Below the pieces are notes generated by a model, which ran no database searches, was not told the DNA's origin, and saw only the letters and a program-made list of their open reading frames with translations. Source: Ammoniphilus sp. YIM 78166 (GTDB lineage Bacteria; Bacillota; Bacilli; Aneurinibacillales; RAOX-1). From it: a stretch of DNA of 64,000 nt. Both the position numbers and the translations under genes were made by a program. The stretch's first letter is position 1; each line of letters opens with the position of its first letter. Positions 1 through 8,138 of this stretch are shown one piece after another. Location: contig NZ_SDLR01000004.1 of NCBI RefSeq assembly GCF_004522215.1, positions 434,001 to 498,000 of the forward strand, given 5' to 3'.

Positions 1-939
1 GAGTTTTACGAAAAGCTATCGGCTCTCACCGGCAAGGATATGATTCTTCCGATGAATACGGGAGCTGAAGCGGTAGAAACGGCCATTAAAGCGGTGCGTC
101 GTTGGGCGTATGAAGTAAAGAAGGTACCTGAGAATCAGGCCGAGATTATCGTATCCGAGGGCAACTTCCATGGAAGAACGATTACCGTGACCTCCTTCTC
201 TTCAGAGGAAGCCTACAAGCGTGGGTTCGGACCGTTTACGCCAGGATTTAAAATTATTCCTTACGGGGATATTGAAGCTCTTAAAGCCGCGATTACTCCG
301 AACACGGCTGCTTTCTTAATTGAGCCCATTCAAGGAGAAGCCGGCATTGTGATTCCAGAAGAAGGCTTCCTCAAGGCGGCATATGAGCTGTGTAAAGAAA
401 ATCAGGTGGTTTTCATTGCGGATGAGATTCAAACGGGATTTGGCCGAACGGGAAAACTGTTTGCTTCCGACTGGGAGGGCTTCAAGCCGGATATGTACAT
501 CATGGGTAAAGCCCTTGGCGGAGGGGTATTCCCTATCTCAGCTGTAGCCGCTAATGCGGATATTCTAGGCGTATTTGAGCCGGGTTCTCATGGTTCTACT
601 TTCGGGGGGAATCCGCTGGGCTGTGCTGTAGCGATCGCATCGATGGAAGTGCTAGAAGAAGAAAACCTCGTGGCACGTTCTCTCGAGATGGGCCAGTATT
701 TTATGGGGAAATTAAAAGAAATTAAAAATCCGATGATTAAAGATATTCGCGGTCGGGGCTTGTTTATTGGAGTAGAGCTTCACGAGAAGGCAAGACCTTA
801 CTGTGAGCAGTTAAAAGAAAAAGGACTATTATGTAAAGAAACGCATGAAACTACGATTCGTTTTGCTCCGCCGCTTAATATATCCAAGGAAGATCTGGAT
901 TGGGCTATCGGGCGCATAAATGAAGTACTTCAAGCTTAA
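1..939 (+). CDS. rocD: Ornithine aminotransferase, 5' truncated by window edge
   Basis: The reading frame is open from base 1, so the gene begins upstream; 312 residues are visible. It is a class-III PLP aminotransferase that transfers the delta-amino group of ornithine to 2-oxoglutarate, giving glutamate semialdehyde. Visible marks are [11 protein letters not shown] near the start (cofactor phosphate region), [13 protein letters not shown] (the Asp that contacts the pyridine nitrogen) and [12 protein letters not shown] with the Schiff-base lysine. It is followed after 43 bp by rocA, which oxidises the product, so the pair forms an arginine/ornithine catabolic unit. Its promoter is outside the window; RocR/sigma54 control is typical in Bacillus but cannot be seen here. 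Confidence 0.96.
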   Translation, partial: EFYEKLSALTGKDMILPMNTGAEAVETAIKAVRRWAYEVKKVPENQAEIIVSEGNFHGRTITVTSFSSEEAYKRGFGPFTPGFKIIPYGDIEALKAAITPNTAAFLIEPIQGEAGIVIPEEGFLKAAYELCKENQVVFIADEIQTGFGRTGKLFASDWEGFKPDMYIMGKALGGGVFPISAVAANADILGVFEPGSHGSTFGGNPLGCAVAIASMEVLEEENLVARSLEMGQYFMGKLKEIKNPMIKDIRGRGLFIGVELHEKARPYCEQLKEKGLLCKETHETTIRFAPPLNISKEDLDWAIGRINEVLQA

Positions 940-982
940 ATAAGATATAAAAAATGCAAGGCTGAGAGGAGAAATGAAAAAA

Positions 983-2551
983 ATGACGACAAGAACCATA
1001 CCCGCTTTTGTAAATGAGCCTTTTACTAACTTTGGTTTAGAAGAAAACAAGCAAGCCATGCAGGCTGCTTTAGCTAAAGTAAAGGCAGAATTGGGGAAAG
1101 ATATCGCGCTTCATATTGGCAGTGATAAAGTGATGACAGACGATAAAATTGTTTCAATCAATCCTGGAAACGTGGATCAGGTGATTGGTCGTGTAAGCAA
1201 AGCGAGCCAGGAACTAGCGGAAAGAGCAATGCAGGTGGCGTTGCATACCTTTGAGACCTGGAAGAAGGCTCCGGCTCGAGAAAGAGCGGAGTATTTGTTT
1301 AAAGCTGCGGAGCTCATGCGCCAGCGTAAACATGAATTCTCTGCAATGATGATCTTTGAGGCGGGGAAGAACTGGGCTGAAGCAGATGCGGATACGGCAG
1401 AAGCCATTGATTTCATGGAATATTACGCACGAGAAATGATTCGCTTAAGTGAAACGAATACGCATCAGCCGTTGGTCAAGATCCCCGGGGAAGACAATCA
1501 GCTCAGCTATATTCCACTGGGAGTAGGGGTTGTAATTCCGCCTTGGAATTTCCCGTTGGCTATCTGCGTAGGGATGACAACGGCCGCTGTCGTTTCCGGT
1601 AACACTGTTCTACTTAAGCCTGCTTCCACGACTCCTGTTATTGCTCATAAGTTTGTGGCCTTGATGGAAGAGGTGGGTCTGCCTGCTGGGGTGATTAACT
1701 TTATCCCTGGAAGTGGAGCTGAAGTGGGAGATTATCTAACCACTCATCCTAAGACTCGTTTTATTAGCTTTACCGGTTCGAAGGAAGTGGGTCTTCGTAT
1801 CAACCGGTTGGCTGCTGAAACGGCTGAAGGGCAAATTTGGATTAAACGAGTTATTGCTGAGATGGGCGGAAAAGACGGGGTGGTCGTCGATGAGACGGTG
1901 GATCTGGATGAAGCAGCAGATGCCATCGTAGCTTCAGCGTTTGGATTCCAAGGTCAAAAGTGCTCAGCAGGCTCTCGCGCCATCATCGTCGAATCCGTGT
2001 ACGATCAAGTGGTGGAGAAGGTAGCGGAGCGCACGAAAAAGCTAGCCATTGGTTTGCCGGAAGAAAACTATCCTGCGGGACCTGTAGTGGATAAAAGCGC
2101 GTATGAAAAAATCTTGGAGTATATCGAAATGGGTAAAGGTGAAGGTCGTTTGCTCGCCGGTGGAGGAAAAGCCGAGGGGAACGGCTACTATATACAGCCT
2201 ACCGTGATCGCTGACGTAGCGGGTAAAGCTCAAATTATGCAAGAAGAGATCTTTGGACCGGTTCTGGCTTTAGCTAAAGCAAAGGATTGGAAAGAAGCAA
2301 TCGACATGTATAACGATACCGAGTTCGGATTAACTGGATCTTTCTATTCCAAGGACGAAGAGCGTATTGCTTACGCACTAGAGACCATGCATTGCGGGAA
2401 TTTATACATTAACCGTAAGTGTACAGGAGCACTAGTGGGAGTCCATCCATTTGGCGGTTTTAATATGTCTGGTACGGATTCAAAGGCAGGCGGACATGAT
2501 TATTTGCTTTTGTTCACGCAAGCGAAGCTAACTTCAAGAAAAGTAAAGTAA
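983..2551 (+). CDS. rocA: 1-pyrroline-5-carboxylate dehydrogenase
   Basis: NAD-dependent aldehyde dehydrogenase that converts glutamate semialdehyde/P5C to glutamate, the last step of proline, ornithine and arginine breakdown. The 522 residues match the long single-function RocA/PruA family. Motifs seen: PPWNFPLAI and LLKPAS (NAD site), FTGSKEVG, the general-base Glu in IAEMGGKDG, and the nucleophile in [10 protein letters not shown] chose the ATG at 983 because AGGAG at 967-971 lies 11 nt before it; the in-frame ATG at 974 is only 2 nt from that site. The gene lies 43 bp after rocD on the same strand, with a terminator following. Confidence 0.96.
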   Translation: MTTRTIPAFVNEPFTNFGLEENKQAMQAALAKVKAELGKDIALHIGSDKVMTDDKIVSINPGNVDQVIGRVSKASQELAERAMQVALHTFETWKKAPARERAEYLFKAAELMRQRKHEFSAMMIFEAGKNWAEADADTAEAIDFMEYYAREMIRLSETNTHQPLVKIPGEDNQLSYIPLGVGVVIPPWNFPLAICVGMTTAAVVSGNTVLLKPASTTPVIAHKFVALMEEVGLPAGVINFIPGSGAEVGDYLTTHPKTRFISFTGSKEVGLRINRLAAETAEGQIWIKRVIAEMGGKDGVVVDETVDLDEAADAIVASAFGFQGQKCSAGSRAIIVESVYDQVVEKVAERTKKLAIGLPEENYPAGPVVDKSAYEKILEYIEMGKGEGRLLAGGGKAEGNGYYIQPTVIADVAGKAQIMQEEIFGPVLALAKAKDWKEAIDMYNDTEFGLTGSFYSKDEERIAYALETMHCGNLYINRKCTGALVGVHPFGGFNMSGTDSKAGGHDYLLLFTQAKLTSRKVK

Positions 2552-2562
2552 AAGGTGGAAGG

Positions 2563-2594
2563 CCAGGGAGCAAAACTCTCTGGTCTTTTCTTTG
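2563..2594 (+). terminator. Rho-independent terminator after rocA
   Basis: An 8-bp stem (CCAGGGAG with CTCTCTGG, one G-T pair) with a 5-nt loop is followed by TCTTTTCTTT. It closes the rocD-rocA unit. Confidence 0.8.
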
Positions 2595-2643
2595 TAGGGG
2601 AAATTGATATAATAACGGTAGTGTAATGTAAGGGGGACTGAAT

Positions 2644-4386
2644 ATGGAGCAGTTAACCTTGCTTTTGTTTGAGAGGGTAGGCATCCTCTTAATATTAACG
2701 TTTATTTTGACGCGCATTCCCCTGTTTAGACAACTGCTCGATCGAGAGGTCAGCTTTCAGACTTCGCTTTATTTCTCGATTATTTTTGGAACATTTGGAA
2801 GTGCCGGTATTTACGCTGGCGTGGTCGTGGGAGAGGGACAGTTTAACTCTTCGTTTTGGCTTACTTCGCTGGAAGCCCATGAAGGACTAGCTCATTCCGC
2901 CTTGGTTGGGGTGGTTATTGGAGGATTGTTAGGAGGACCCGTTGTGGGTGTTGGGGCTGGAATGATCACCGGCATTCACCTCTACAGCCTGGGCGGATTT
3001 ACCGCATTAGCCAACGGTCTCTCTGCACCGATTACGGGATTATGTGCAGGCTGGATTGCCCGATTTTTCTCCCATGAGCGAGTCATTACCCCGTCCAAAG
3101 CTCTGTTTATTGGGATGTTTGCCCCTATTTTGTTGATGGGTATTATTCTTATTTTTTCTACTCCGCCAAGAGAAGCGATTGAATTAGTGAATACCATAGG
3201 GATTCCCATGGTCTTAACGAATAGTGTGTCGATTGCCATTTTTACAACCATGATTCGTGTAGCCTTGAATGAAGAGGAGCGGGCGGCTGCCTTTGAAACG
3301 CAGCGAGCTCTTAAGATTGCTGAATTGATTCTACCGTATCTGAAAAAAGGGCTAACCCCTGATACCGCTCTGCCAACCGCTCACTTATTAAAGAAAGAAC
3401 TGAAAGCTGAAGCGGTTGCCGTAACCGATACCGAGCATATTCTGGCTCATGTTGGAATCGCCTCCAATCACCATTTACCAGGGGAAAACATTCAAACGGA
3501 AATGGCTCGGACGGCCATCCGCTCTGGAGAGGTCCAGATTGCCTACCACCGGAACCAAATTCAGTGCCGCGATCCAAAGTGTCCGCTAGGTGCGTCCATT
3601 AAGGTTCCGATTGTACAAGCAGGAAGAGTAACCGGGCTGATCGCCCTTTATTTTAAACGACCGCAACAGATTACGAAAGTAGAGGAAGCCTTAGCTAGAG
3701 GGTTAGGTACGTTGATTTCTAATCAGCTTAATTTAGCTCTAGCAGAAAATATGGCCAGCCTGATGAAGGATGCGGAGCTCCGCATCCTGCAAGCCCAAAT
3801 CAATCCACACTTCTTGTTCAACACCTTAAACTCAATTAATACCCTGATTCGGCTGGATCCTCAATTGGCCCGCCACGTGACGGTTCAACTAGGAACCTTT
3901 ATGCGCTTAAATTTGAAAATGGTTTCCTCTAAGCTGGTTCCAATTAAGCAGGAACTAAGCCATCTGCAGGCCTATCTAGAGATTATTAAGATTCGTTTTG
4001 CCGATCAGTTTTCCATTCAATGTCAAGTTGAGTCTGGAATAGAAGAAGTGCTGATTCCGCCTGTTATCCTTCAACCTTTGGTTGAAAACAGCATTCACCA
4101 TGGCTTGAAGGGAAAGGCCAGCGGCGGTGAGATCCTCATCCAACTCAAGCGCTTAAACGATCTGGTTCAGATCGTCATTGAAGATAATGGATCTGGTTTT
4201 TCAGAGGAGATGATAGACCAGCTTGGTCATATCCCTGTTCAGAGCCAAGAAGGAAATGGCATTGGCGTTCACAATGTAAATCAACGGCTCATCAGCTTAT
4301 TTGGTCCTGAAGCCAAACTGCATTTTGAAAACAAGACAGATGGGGGAAGTCGCATTTCATTTTCGATTCCTTATGCTGGATCGTGA
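2644..4386 (+). CDS. LytS-type sensor histidine kinase
   Basis: A 580-residue membrane sensor kinase. The N-terminal 200 residues are hydrophobic, Gly-rich helices of the 5TM-LYT type; a GAF-like segment spans about 215-365; then comes a His_kinase/HATPase_c module. The phospho-accepting region reads QAQINPHFLFNT with His389; the N box is QPLVENSIHHG and the G box IEDNGSGF. In this family the signal is a small metabolite such as pyruvate (Bacillus LytST, E. coli BtsS) or an envelope state. The response regulator follows after 18 bp, and a DUF485/symporter pair lies downstream, so a role in carboxylate uptake is a reasonable inference. A TATAAT at 2608-2613 could be the -10; no good -35 is visible. 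AAGGGGG precedes the ATG. Confidence 0.9.
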   Translation: MEQLTLLLFERVGILLILTFILTRIPLFRQLLDREVSFQTSLYFSIIFGTFGSAGIYAGVVVGEGQFNSSFWLTSLEAHEGLAHSALVGVVIGGLLGGPVVGVGAGMITGIHLYSLGGFTALANGLSAPITGLCAGWIARFFSHERVITPSKALFIGMFAPILLMGIILIFSTPPREAIELVNTIGIPMVLTNSVSIAIFTTMIRVALNEEERAAAFETQRALKIAELILPYLKKGLTPDTALPTAHLLKKELKAEAVAVTDTEHILAHVGIASNHHLPGENIQTEMARTAIRSGEVQIAYHRNQIQCRDPKCPLGASIKVPIVQAGRVTGLIALYFKRPQQITKVEEALARGLGTLISNQLNLALAENMASLMKDAELRILQAQINPHFLFNTLNSINTLIRLDPQLARHVTVQLGTFMRLNLKMVSSKLVPIKQELSHLQAYLEIIKIRFADQFSIQCQVESGIEEVLIPPVILQPLVENSIHHGLKGKASGGEILIQLKRLNDLVQIVIEDNGSGFSEEMIDQLGHIPVQSQEGNGIGVHNVNQRLISLFGPEAKLHFENKTDGGSRISFSIPYAGS

Positions 4387-4404
4387 GAAGGGAAGGTAAC
4401 TTAG

Positions 4405-5157
4405 GTGAAGATTCGTATTATCATTGCAGAAGATGAACGATTGGCAAGAGAGGAACTTAAATATTTACTAGAGCAGGAAGAGGATATCGAAGTATTGCCG
4501 AGCGCTTCCAACGGTTTAGAGCTTCTTCAGCTAGTTGAAGAGCATGAACCCGACGTTGTTTTCTTAGATATTCATATGCCTGAAATGCAAGGGTTACAGG
4601 CAGCGAGGATGCTTTCCTCACGTAAAAATTCCCCTTTCATTGTGTTTTCCACTGCGCATGAAGACTATGCTGTAGAAGCTTTTGACCTAGATGCCGTAGA
4701 TTATTTATTAAAGCCGTACGACCATCACCGCTTAAAGCAAACCTTGCAACGGATACGCAATCGTATTCGCGAAGGGGGCGCAGCCGCCGAATCTGTCCAA
4801 AGCGCGGGGACGTCTACAAGTAAAGTGGCGAAGCTGCTGGTGGATGATGGAGAGCGTCTAATTGTCGTCGATCCTGAAACGATTTTGTATGCCGTTCGAG
4901 AAGAGCGGGTGATCCAGATTCATACGAAGGACCATATCTATACTTCAAAAATGACCTTACAGCAGCTAGAGGAAAAGCTAAACCCGTATTCTTTTTATCG
5001 TACTCACCGTAGTTTCTTAGTCAACATGAACGTCGTGCTGGAGTTGATTCCATGGTTCAATGGAACCTATAACTTGATCCTCAAGGATGGGAAGCGGACG
5101 CAGATTCCAGTTTCACGCTCTTCCGCCAAAGAATTGCTTCAACGATTACAAAGCTAG
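4405..5157 (+). CDS. LytTR-family response regulator
   Basis: A 250-residue partner of the upstream kinase. The receiver domain (1-120) has acidic residues E9/D10, phospho-acceptor D55 in FLDIHMPEM, and the conserved Lys in LLKPYD. Residues about 145-248 form a LytTR DNA-binding domain (RTHRSFLVNMNVV, LKDGKRTQIPVSRS). The start is GTG, with GGGAAGG about 8 nt upstream, 18 bp after the kinase stop. LytTR regulators usually bind direct repeats upstream of the -35; a half-site-like sequence sits in the next intergenic region (5203-5211). The stop codon overlaps the start of the following terminator. Confidence 0.93.
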   Translation: MKIRIIIAEDERLAREELKYLLEQEEDIEVLPSASNGLELLQLVEEHEPDVVFLDIHMPEMQGLQAARMLSSRKNSPFIVFSTAHEDYAVEAFDLDAVDYLLKPYDHHRLKQTLQRIRNRIREGGAAAESVQSAGTSTSKVAKLLVDDGERLIVVDPETILYAVREERVIQIHTKDHIYTSKMTLQQLEEKLNPYSFYRTHRSFLVNMNVVLELIPWFNGTYNLILKDGKRTQIPVSRSSAKELLQRLQS

Positions 5158-5183
5158 CTAGCCGGACAAGGCTGGCTTTTTGC
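5156..5183 (+). terminator. Terminator after the LytTR regulator
   Basis: AGCTAGCC (5156-5163) pairs with GGCTGGCT (5170-5177) around a 6-nt loop, followed by TTTT. It begins at the stop codon. Confidence 0.75.
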
Positions 5184-5202
5184 TTTTCGCAAGCCTGATG
5201 TT

Positions 5203-5250
5203 ACCGTTTACACCAATAACGATAAAATCCGAAATTTTTGGATATATAAT
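5203..5250 (+). promoter_or_regulatory. Candidate LytTR-activated promoter of the DUF485/symporter operon
   Basis: A perfect TATAAT lies at 5245-5250 with no recognisable -35 at the proper distance, which suggests an activator. ACCGTTTAC at 5203-5211 fits 8 of 9 positions of the general LytTR half-site pattern and lies about 45-55 bp before the expected start point. Only one half-site is clear. Confidence 0.4.
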
Positions 5251-5283
5251 AAAGATTAAAGGACGTGGATGGGAGGAAATGAG

Positions 5284-5613
5284 ATGAGTCAATCCGAAGA
5301 GAAAAAACTGGATACGAGTTACACGGATGTTGTGCAGTCTTCCGAGTTCAAGAAGCTGTTGAGGAGCAAAAAAGCATTTATCATACCGCTGACGATATTC
5401 TTTTTCCTATTTTATTTTAGTTTACCCTTGATGACTTCTTATACGACGGTGCTTAACCAGCCTGCCTTCGGACCGGTGACATGGGCTTGGGTATTCGCCT
5501 TTGCTCAATTTATCATGACATGGACGCTATGCTTCTTATATTCCAAACGAGCCAATAAGTTTGACGAAAAAGCAAGGAAAATCTTGTCTAGTATACATGA
5601 AGAGAGGCCATAA
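5284..5613 (+). CDS. DUF485 small membrane protein
   Basis: A 109-residue protein of the DUF485 (YjcH-like) family, almost always encoded directly before an acetate-type sodium:solute symporter. Two hydrophobic segments are visible: LTIFFFLFYFSLPLM and VFAFAQFIMTWTLCF. A basic, charged C-terminus follows. The start at 5284 is preferred because GGAGG at 5272-5276 lies 7 nt before it; the in-frame ATG at 5269 would overlap that ribosome site. Its biochemical role is not established; it is usually viewed as an accessory subunit of the symporter, which starts 43 bp further on. Confidence 0.9.
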   Translation: MSQSEEKKLDTSYTDVVQSSEFKKLLRSKKAFIIPLTIFFFLFYFSLPLMTSYTTVLNQPAFGPVTWAWVFAFAQFIMTWTLCFLYSKRANKFDEKARKILSSIHEERP

Positions 5614-5656
5614 AATGGTATAATGGAAATAGCTCGCTTTAGGAGATGGGATTTCC

Positions 5657-7180
5657 ATGAATATATCAGGCGTCATCTTTTTTCTTGCCATCTTGGTAGG
5701 AACACTAGCGATTACGTACTCTGCGGTAAAAAGAACGACGAACACGAATGAATATTACGTAGCGGGCAACCGATTGACTGGAACGCAAAATGGACTAGCC
5801 ATTGCTGGGGACTATATGAGTGCGGCCTCATTCTTAGGGATTAGCGGTACGATTGCCCTCTATGGGTTTGATGGCTTTTTGTATTCGGTCGGATTCTTAG
5901 TTTCTTATTTAGTCTTATTGTTAATTGTGGCTGAACCCTTGCATAACCTAGGCAAGTTTACGTTGGCGGACACGATTGCCGTCCGATTCGATCACCGCTG
6001 GCTTCGTGGAACCGTTGCCTTTAATACCATTGTGATTTCGATCTTTTACATGATCGCCCAGCTAGTAGGGGCGGGAGCTGTTATTCATTTGCTGCTCAAT
6101 TTGGATGTTTCCTTCTCCATATTTATTGCTGGATTACTGATGGTGATCTACGTGGTTTTTGGCGGGATGATCGCTACCTCATGGGTACAGATCATAAAGA
6201 CGATTCTTCTTTTGTCTACAACGGTTATTATTAGCATGATTGTTCTTTCTCGCTTCCACTGGAATGTGTTCGAGATGTTTACCCATGTGACCACGGCAAC
6301 GCATCTAGGAGAGCGGTTCCTGCTTCCGGGCAACGAGCTGACAAGCCCCATTGAGACCTTTTCCTTTCATCTGGCCCTAGTCCTGGGTGCGGCGGGCTTG
6401 CCGCATATCATCACCCGTCTATTTACCGTAAAAGATGCGATTTCCATTCGCAGGTCGGTCGTTACGGCAACCGGGGTAGTCGGAATCTTTTACTTGATGA
6501 CTATTTTTCTTGGCTTTGGTGCGGCAGCCTTTGTGAGATCAGAGAAGATCGAAGGGGGAAATCTAGCGGTTCCACTATTAGCGAATGCCCTCGGTGGGGA
6601 GTTCCTGATGGCCTTCGTATCCGCTGTTGCCTTTACGACAATCCTTGCGGTGGTAACAGGGCTCGCGTTATCGGCATCTTCCGCCTTTGCCCACGATTTT
6701 TACAGTACGCTCATTCGCAAAGGCCAGGCCTCTGACGAAGAGCAGATGGTCGTAGCCAAAGGATCCGCAGCAGCCGTAGGGCTCGTTTCAATCTTCCTTG
6801 CCCTTACCGTTCAAAAGTGGAATGTGGCTTTTCTTGTATCTCTAGCTTTTGCCGTTGCCGCCTCGGCTAATCTTCCTCTGATTCTATTGACTTTATTCTG
6901 GCGCCAATTCAACCCTATAGGCGCCATATCAGGCATTATGACAGGACTCCTGTCTTCGATCATCCTCGTCATTTTGAGCCCGAATGTCATGGATCCAGTT
7001 TCAGGACTTATCCGGATGGAGGCCCTATTCCCTTTAAAAAACCCCGGAGTCGTAACCATCCCACTTGGGTTCCTAGGAGCTTATCTTGGAACGATTCTAT
7101 CGAGGAAATGGCAGCACAAGGATAAGTATGACGAGCTTTTATTCCGGGCGCATACGGGAGCGGTGTTGGAGGAGAAGTAA
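5657..7180 (+). CDS. Sodium:solute symporter, acetate/pyruvate permease type
   Basis: A 507-residue SSS-family carrier with about 13 membrane helices. Family marks are NEYYVAGNRLTGTQNGLAIAGD, SAASFLGISG, ARF-like VRFDHRWLRG, and the sodium-site helix LGAAGLPHIITR. The closest general type is ActP/YjcG (cation:acetate symporter) or MctP-like monocarboxylate carriers. Pairing with DUF485 supports acetate-type uptake, and the upstream LytST-like system suggests regulation by a small carboxylate; the true substrate is not readable from sequence. AGGAG (5641-5645) precedes the ATG by 11 nt. Confidence 0.92.
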   Translation: MNISGVIFFLAILVGTLAITYSAVKRTTNTNEYYVAGNRLTGTQNGLAIAGDYMSAASFLGISGTIALYGFDGFLYSVGFLVSYLVLLLIVAEPLHNLGKFTLADTIAVRFDHRWLRGTVAFNTIVISIFYMIAQLVGAGAVIHLLLNLDVSFSIFIAGLLMVIYVVFGGMIATSWVQIIKTILLLSTTVIISMIVLSRFHWNVFEMFTHVTTATHLGERFLLPGNELTSPIETFSFHLALVLGAAGLPHIITRLFTVKDAISIRRSVVTATGVVGIFYLMTIFLGFGAAAFVRSEKIEGGNLAVPLLANALGGEFLMAFVSAVAFTTILAVVTGLALSASSAFAHDFYSTLIRKGQASDEEQMVVAKGSAAAVGLVSIFLALTVQKWNVAFLVSLAFAVAASANLPLILLTLFWRQFNPIGAISGIMTGLLSSIILVILSPNVMDPVSGLIRMEALFPLKNPGVVTIPLGFLGAYLGTILSRKWQHKDKYDELLFRAHTGAVLEEK

Positions 7181-7207
7181 GGCTGTATCCGTTGTTTTCA
7201 AAAATGA

Positions 7208-7260
7208 AGGCTGTCTTCGGAAAAGTTCGTATACCGACTTTTTAGAGACAGCCTGTTTTT
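7208..7260 (+). terminator. Long-stem terminator after the symporter
   Basis: AGGCTGTCT (7208-7216) pairs perfectly with AGACAGCCT (7246-7254), then TGTTTTT. Inside the loop TCGG/CCGA and AAAAGT/ACTTTT can also pair, so the whole is a rod-like hairpin. Confidence 0.75.
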
Positions 7261-7275
7261 GATGGGTTCGGACAG

Positions 7276-7437
7276 GGCCCCGCACCTCGCTACCTTTTTT
7301 TGAGGATTTGTGTAATTTTAGACTGATTTTTTACGGGTGCAATCTAAACTAAGGTTTAGAGCTCCCCATTAAAGCTGACTTTTTAAGTAATTAGTCTTTC
7401 ATTTTCATCATGGCCCCGCCCCTGGGCCTCGTTACCC
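7276..7437. repeat. Imperfect direct repeats around about 115 bp of unassigned DNA
   Basis: GGCCCCGC occurs at 7276-7283 and 7412-7419, and each copy is followed by a CCTCG(C/T)TACC match (7284-7294; 7428-7437). The DNA between is AT-rich and holds no gene I can support. It lies in the convergent gap before the ferredoxin gene. Confidence 0.45.
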
Positions 7438-7452
7438 TTGTTCAGGTCTGGA

Positions 7453-7583
7453 TGCTCACAAAATTTTGGATATGCTCACAGAAAAGTGGTGGATGCTCAT
7501 GAAAAGATGCCGTTTGCTCACGTACCTGGTAGGATTCCAAATAGTACACGCCATTTGATCACGAAACTAACTATCTTGCTCCC
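7453..7583. repeat. Phased 20-21-nt array of the word TGCTCA
   Basis: TGCTCA begins at 7453, 7473, 7494 and 7515; after one degenerate step, TGATCA lies at 7556 and TGCTCC at 7577. Steps are 20, 21, 21, 41 and 21 nt while the DNA between the words is not conserved. The array fills the gap between two convergent genes (symporter and ferredoxin). The rest of 7181-7609 has no ORF of note. Confidence 0.7.
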
Positions 7584-7609
7584 ATATCAGTAATGATTCC
7601 AAATTTCCC

Positions 7610-7990
7610 TTATAGAATGATGGCTTGGCAGGCTAAACGATAGCCTTCCCCAACGGCTTGTTTCAGTTTCTCTTTTTCTTTTTCATTTGGACGGGATAAA
7701 AGGGCTTGTCCATTTGATATACGGACCGTACAACGTCCACAGCTCCCTTTTGTACATTTATACTCCACGTTTTGGCCTTGTTCGAGGGCAGCATCCAAAA
7801 GGGTTCGGTTCCTTTGGGGGTCTACAGAAAAGCTTGATTTGCTTTGGCTAAACAGTATTTTAGGTTTACTTGGATTGGGGAGCTTAGGAATAGGGTGAGC
7901 TTTAGGGATTGGACTTGGGCTTGGGTTCAATGGAGCAGAGCTTACGGTATTCGGCTTCAAGGAACCAACGGTAAACGGCCGTTTCTTCAT
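7610..7990 (-). CDS. 2Fe-2S ferredoxin with proline-rich N-terminus
   Basis: A 126-residue protein. Residues about 45-126 form a plant-type (beta-grasp) ferredoxin with the cluster ligands CTKGSCGRC and the last cysteine in YRLACQA. The first 45 residues are rich in Pro and Ser with no signal peptide and look like a flexible tether. It could pass electrons to an oxygenase or reductase, but no partner is adjacent. It is divergent from the gamma-glutamyltransferase gene; GGAGG sits 7 nt before the ATG on the minus strand. A distant link with the Rieske oxygenase at 56.5 kb, which lacks its own ferredoxin, is speculation. Confidence 0.9.
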   Translation of the reverse strand: MKKRPFTVGSLKPNTVSSAPLNPSPSPIPKAHPIPKLPNPSKPKILFSQSKSSFSVDPQRNRTLLDAALEQGQNVEYKCTKGSCGRCTVRISNGQALLSRPNEKEKEKLKQAVGEGYRLACQAIIL

Positions 7991-8017
7991 GTATGGACCT
8001 CCGGTCGTTTTTCATCC

Positions 8018-8045
8018 ATCATATCATGTTTGGAGCAGGGATCAA
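8018..8045 (-). promoter_or_regulatory. Promoter of the ferredoxin gene
   Basis: On the minus strand TTGATC (8045-8040) is followed after 16 nt by TATGAT (8023-8018), a fair sigmaA match about 28 bp before the gene. Confidence 0.5.
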
Positions 8046-8059
8046 AACTCACAAACAGA

Positions 8060-8088
8060 TTGAAAATATTACCTATCTGGAGTACGAT
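8060..8088 (+). promoter_or_regulatory. Promoter of the gamma-glutamyltransferase/chromate operon
   Basis: TTGAAA (8060-8065), a 17-nt spacer and TACGAT (8083-8088) form a sigmaA-like promoter 50 bp before the first gene. It is arranged back to back with the ferredoxin promoter. Confidence 0.5.
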
Positions 8089-8138
8089 AACCACGTCATG
8101 ATTGGATTCGTCATCTTAATTACGGAAGGAAGGTTCCT

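Noticed and set aside
7208..7260. Insertion-sequence end
   Set aside because: The 9-bp inverted arms resemble IS ends, but the U-tract and the location right after a gene fit a terminator; no transposase fragment is seen.
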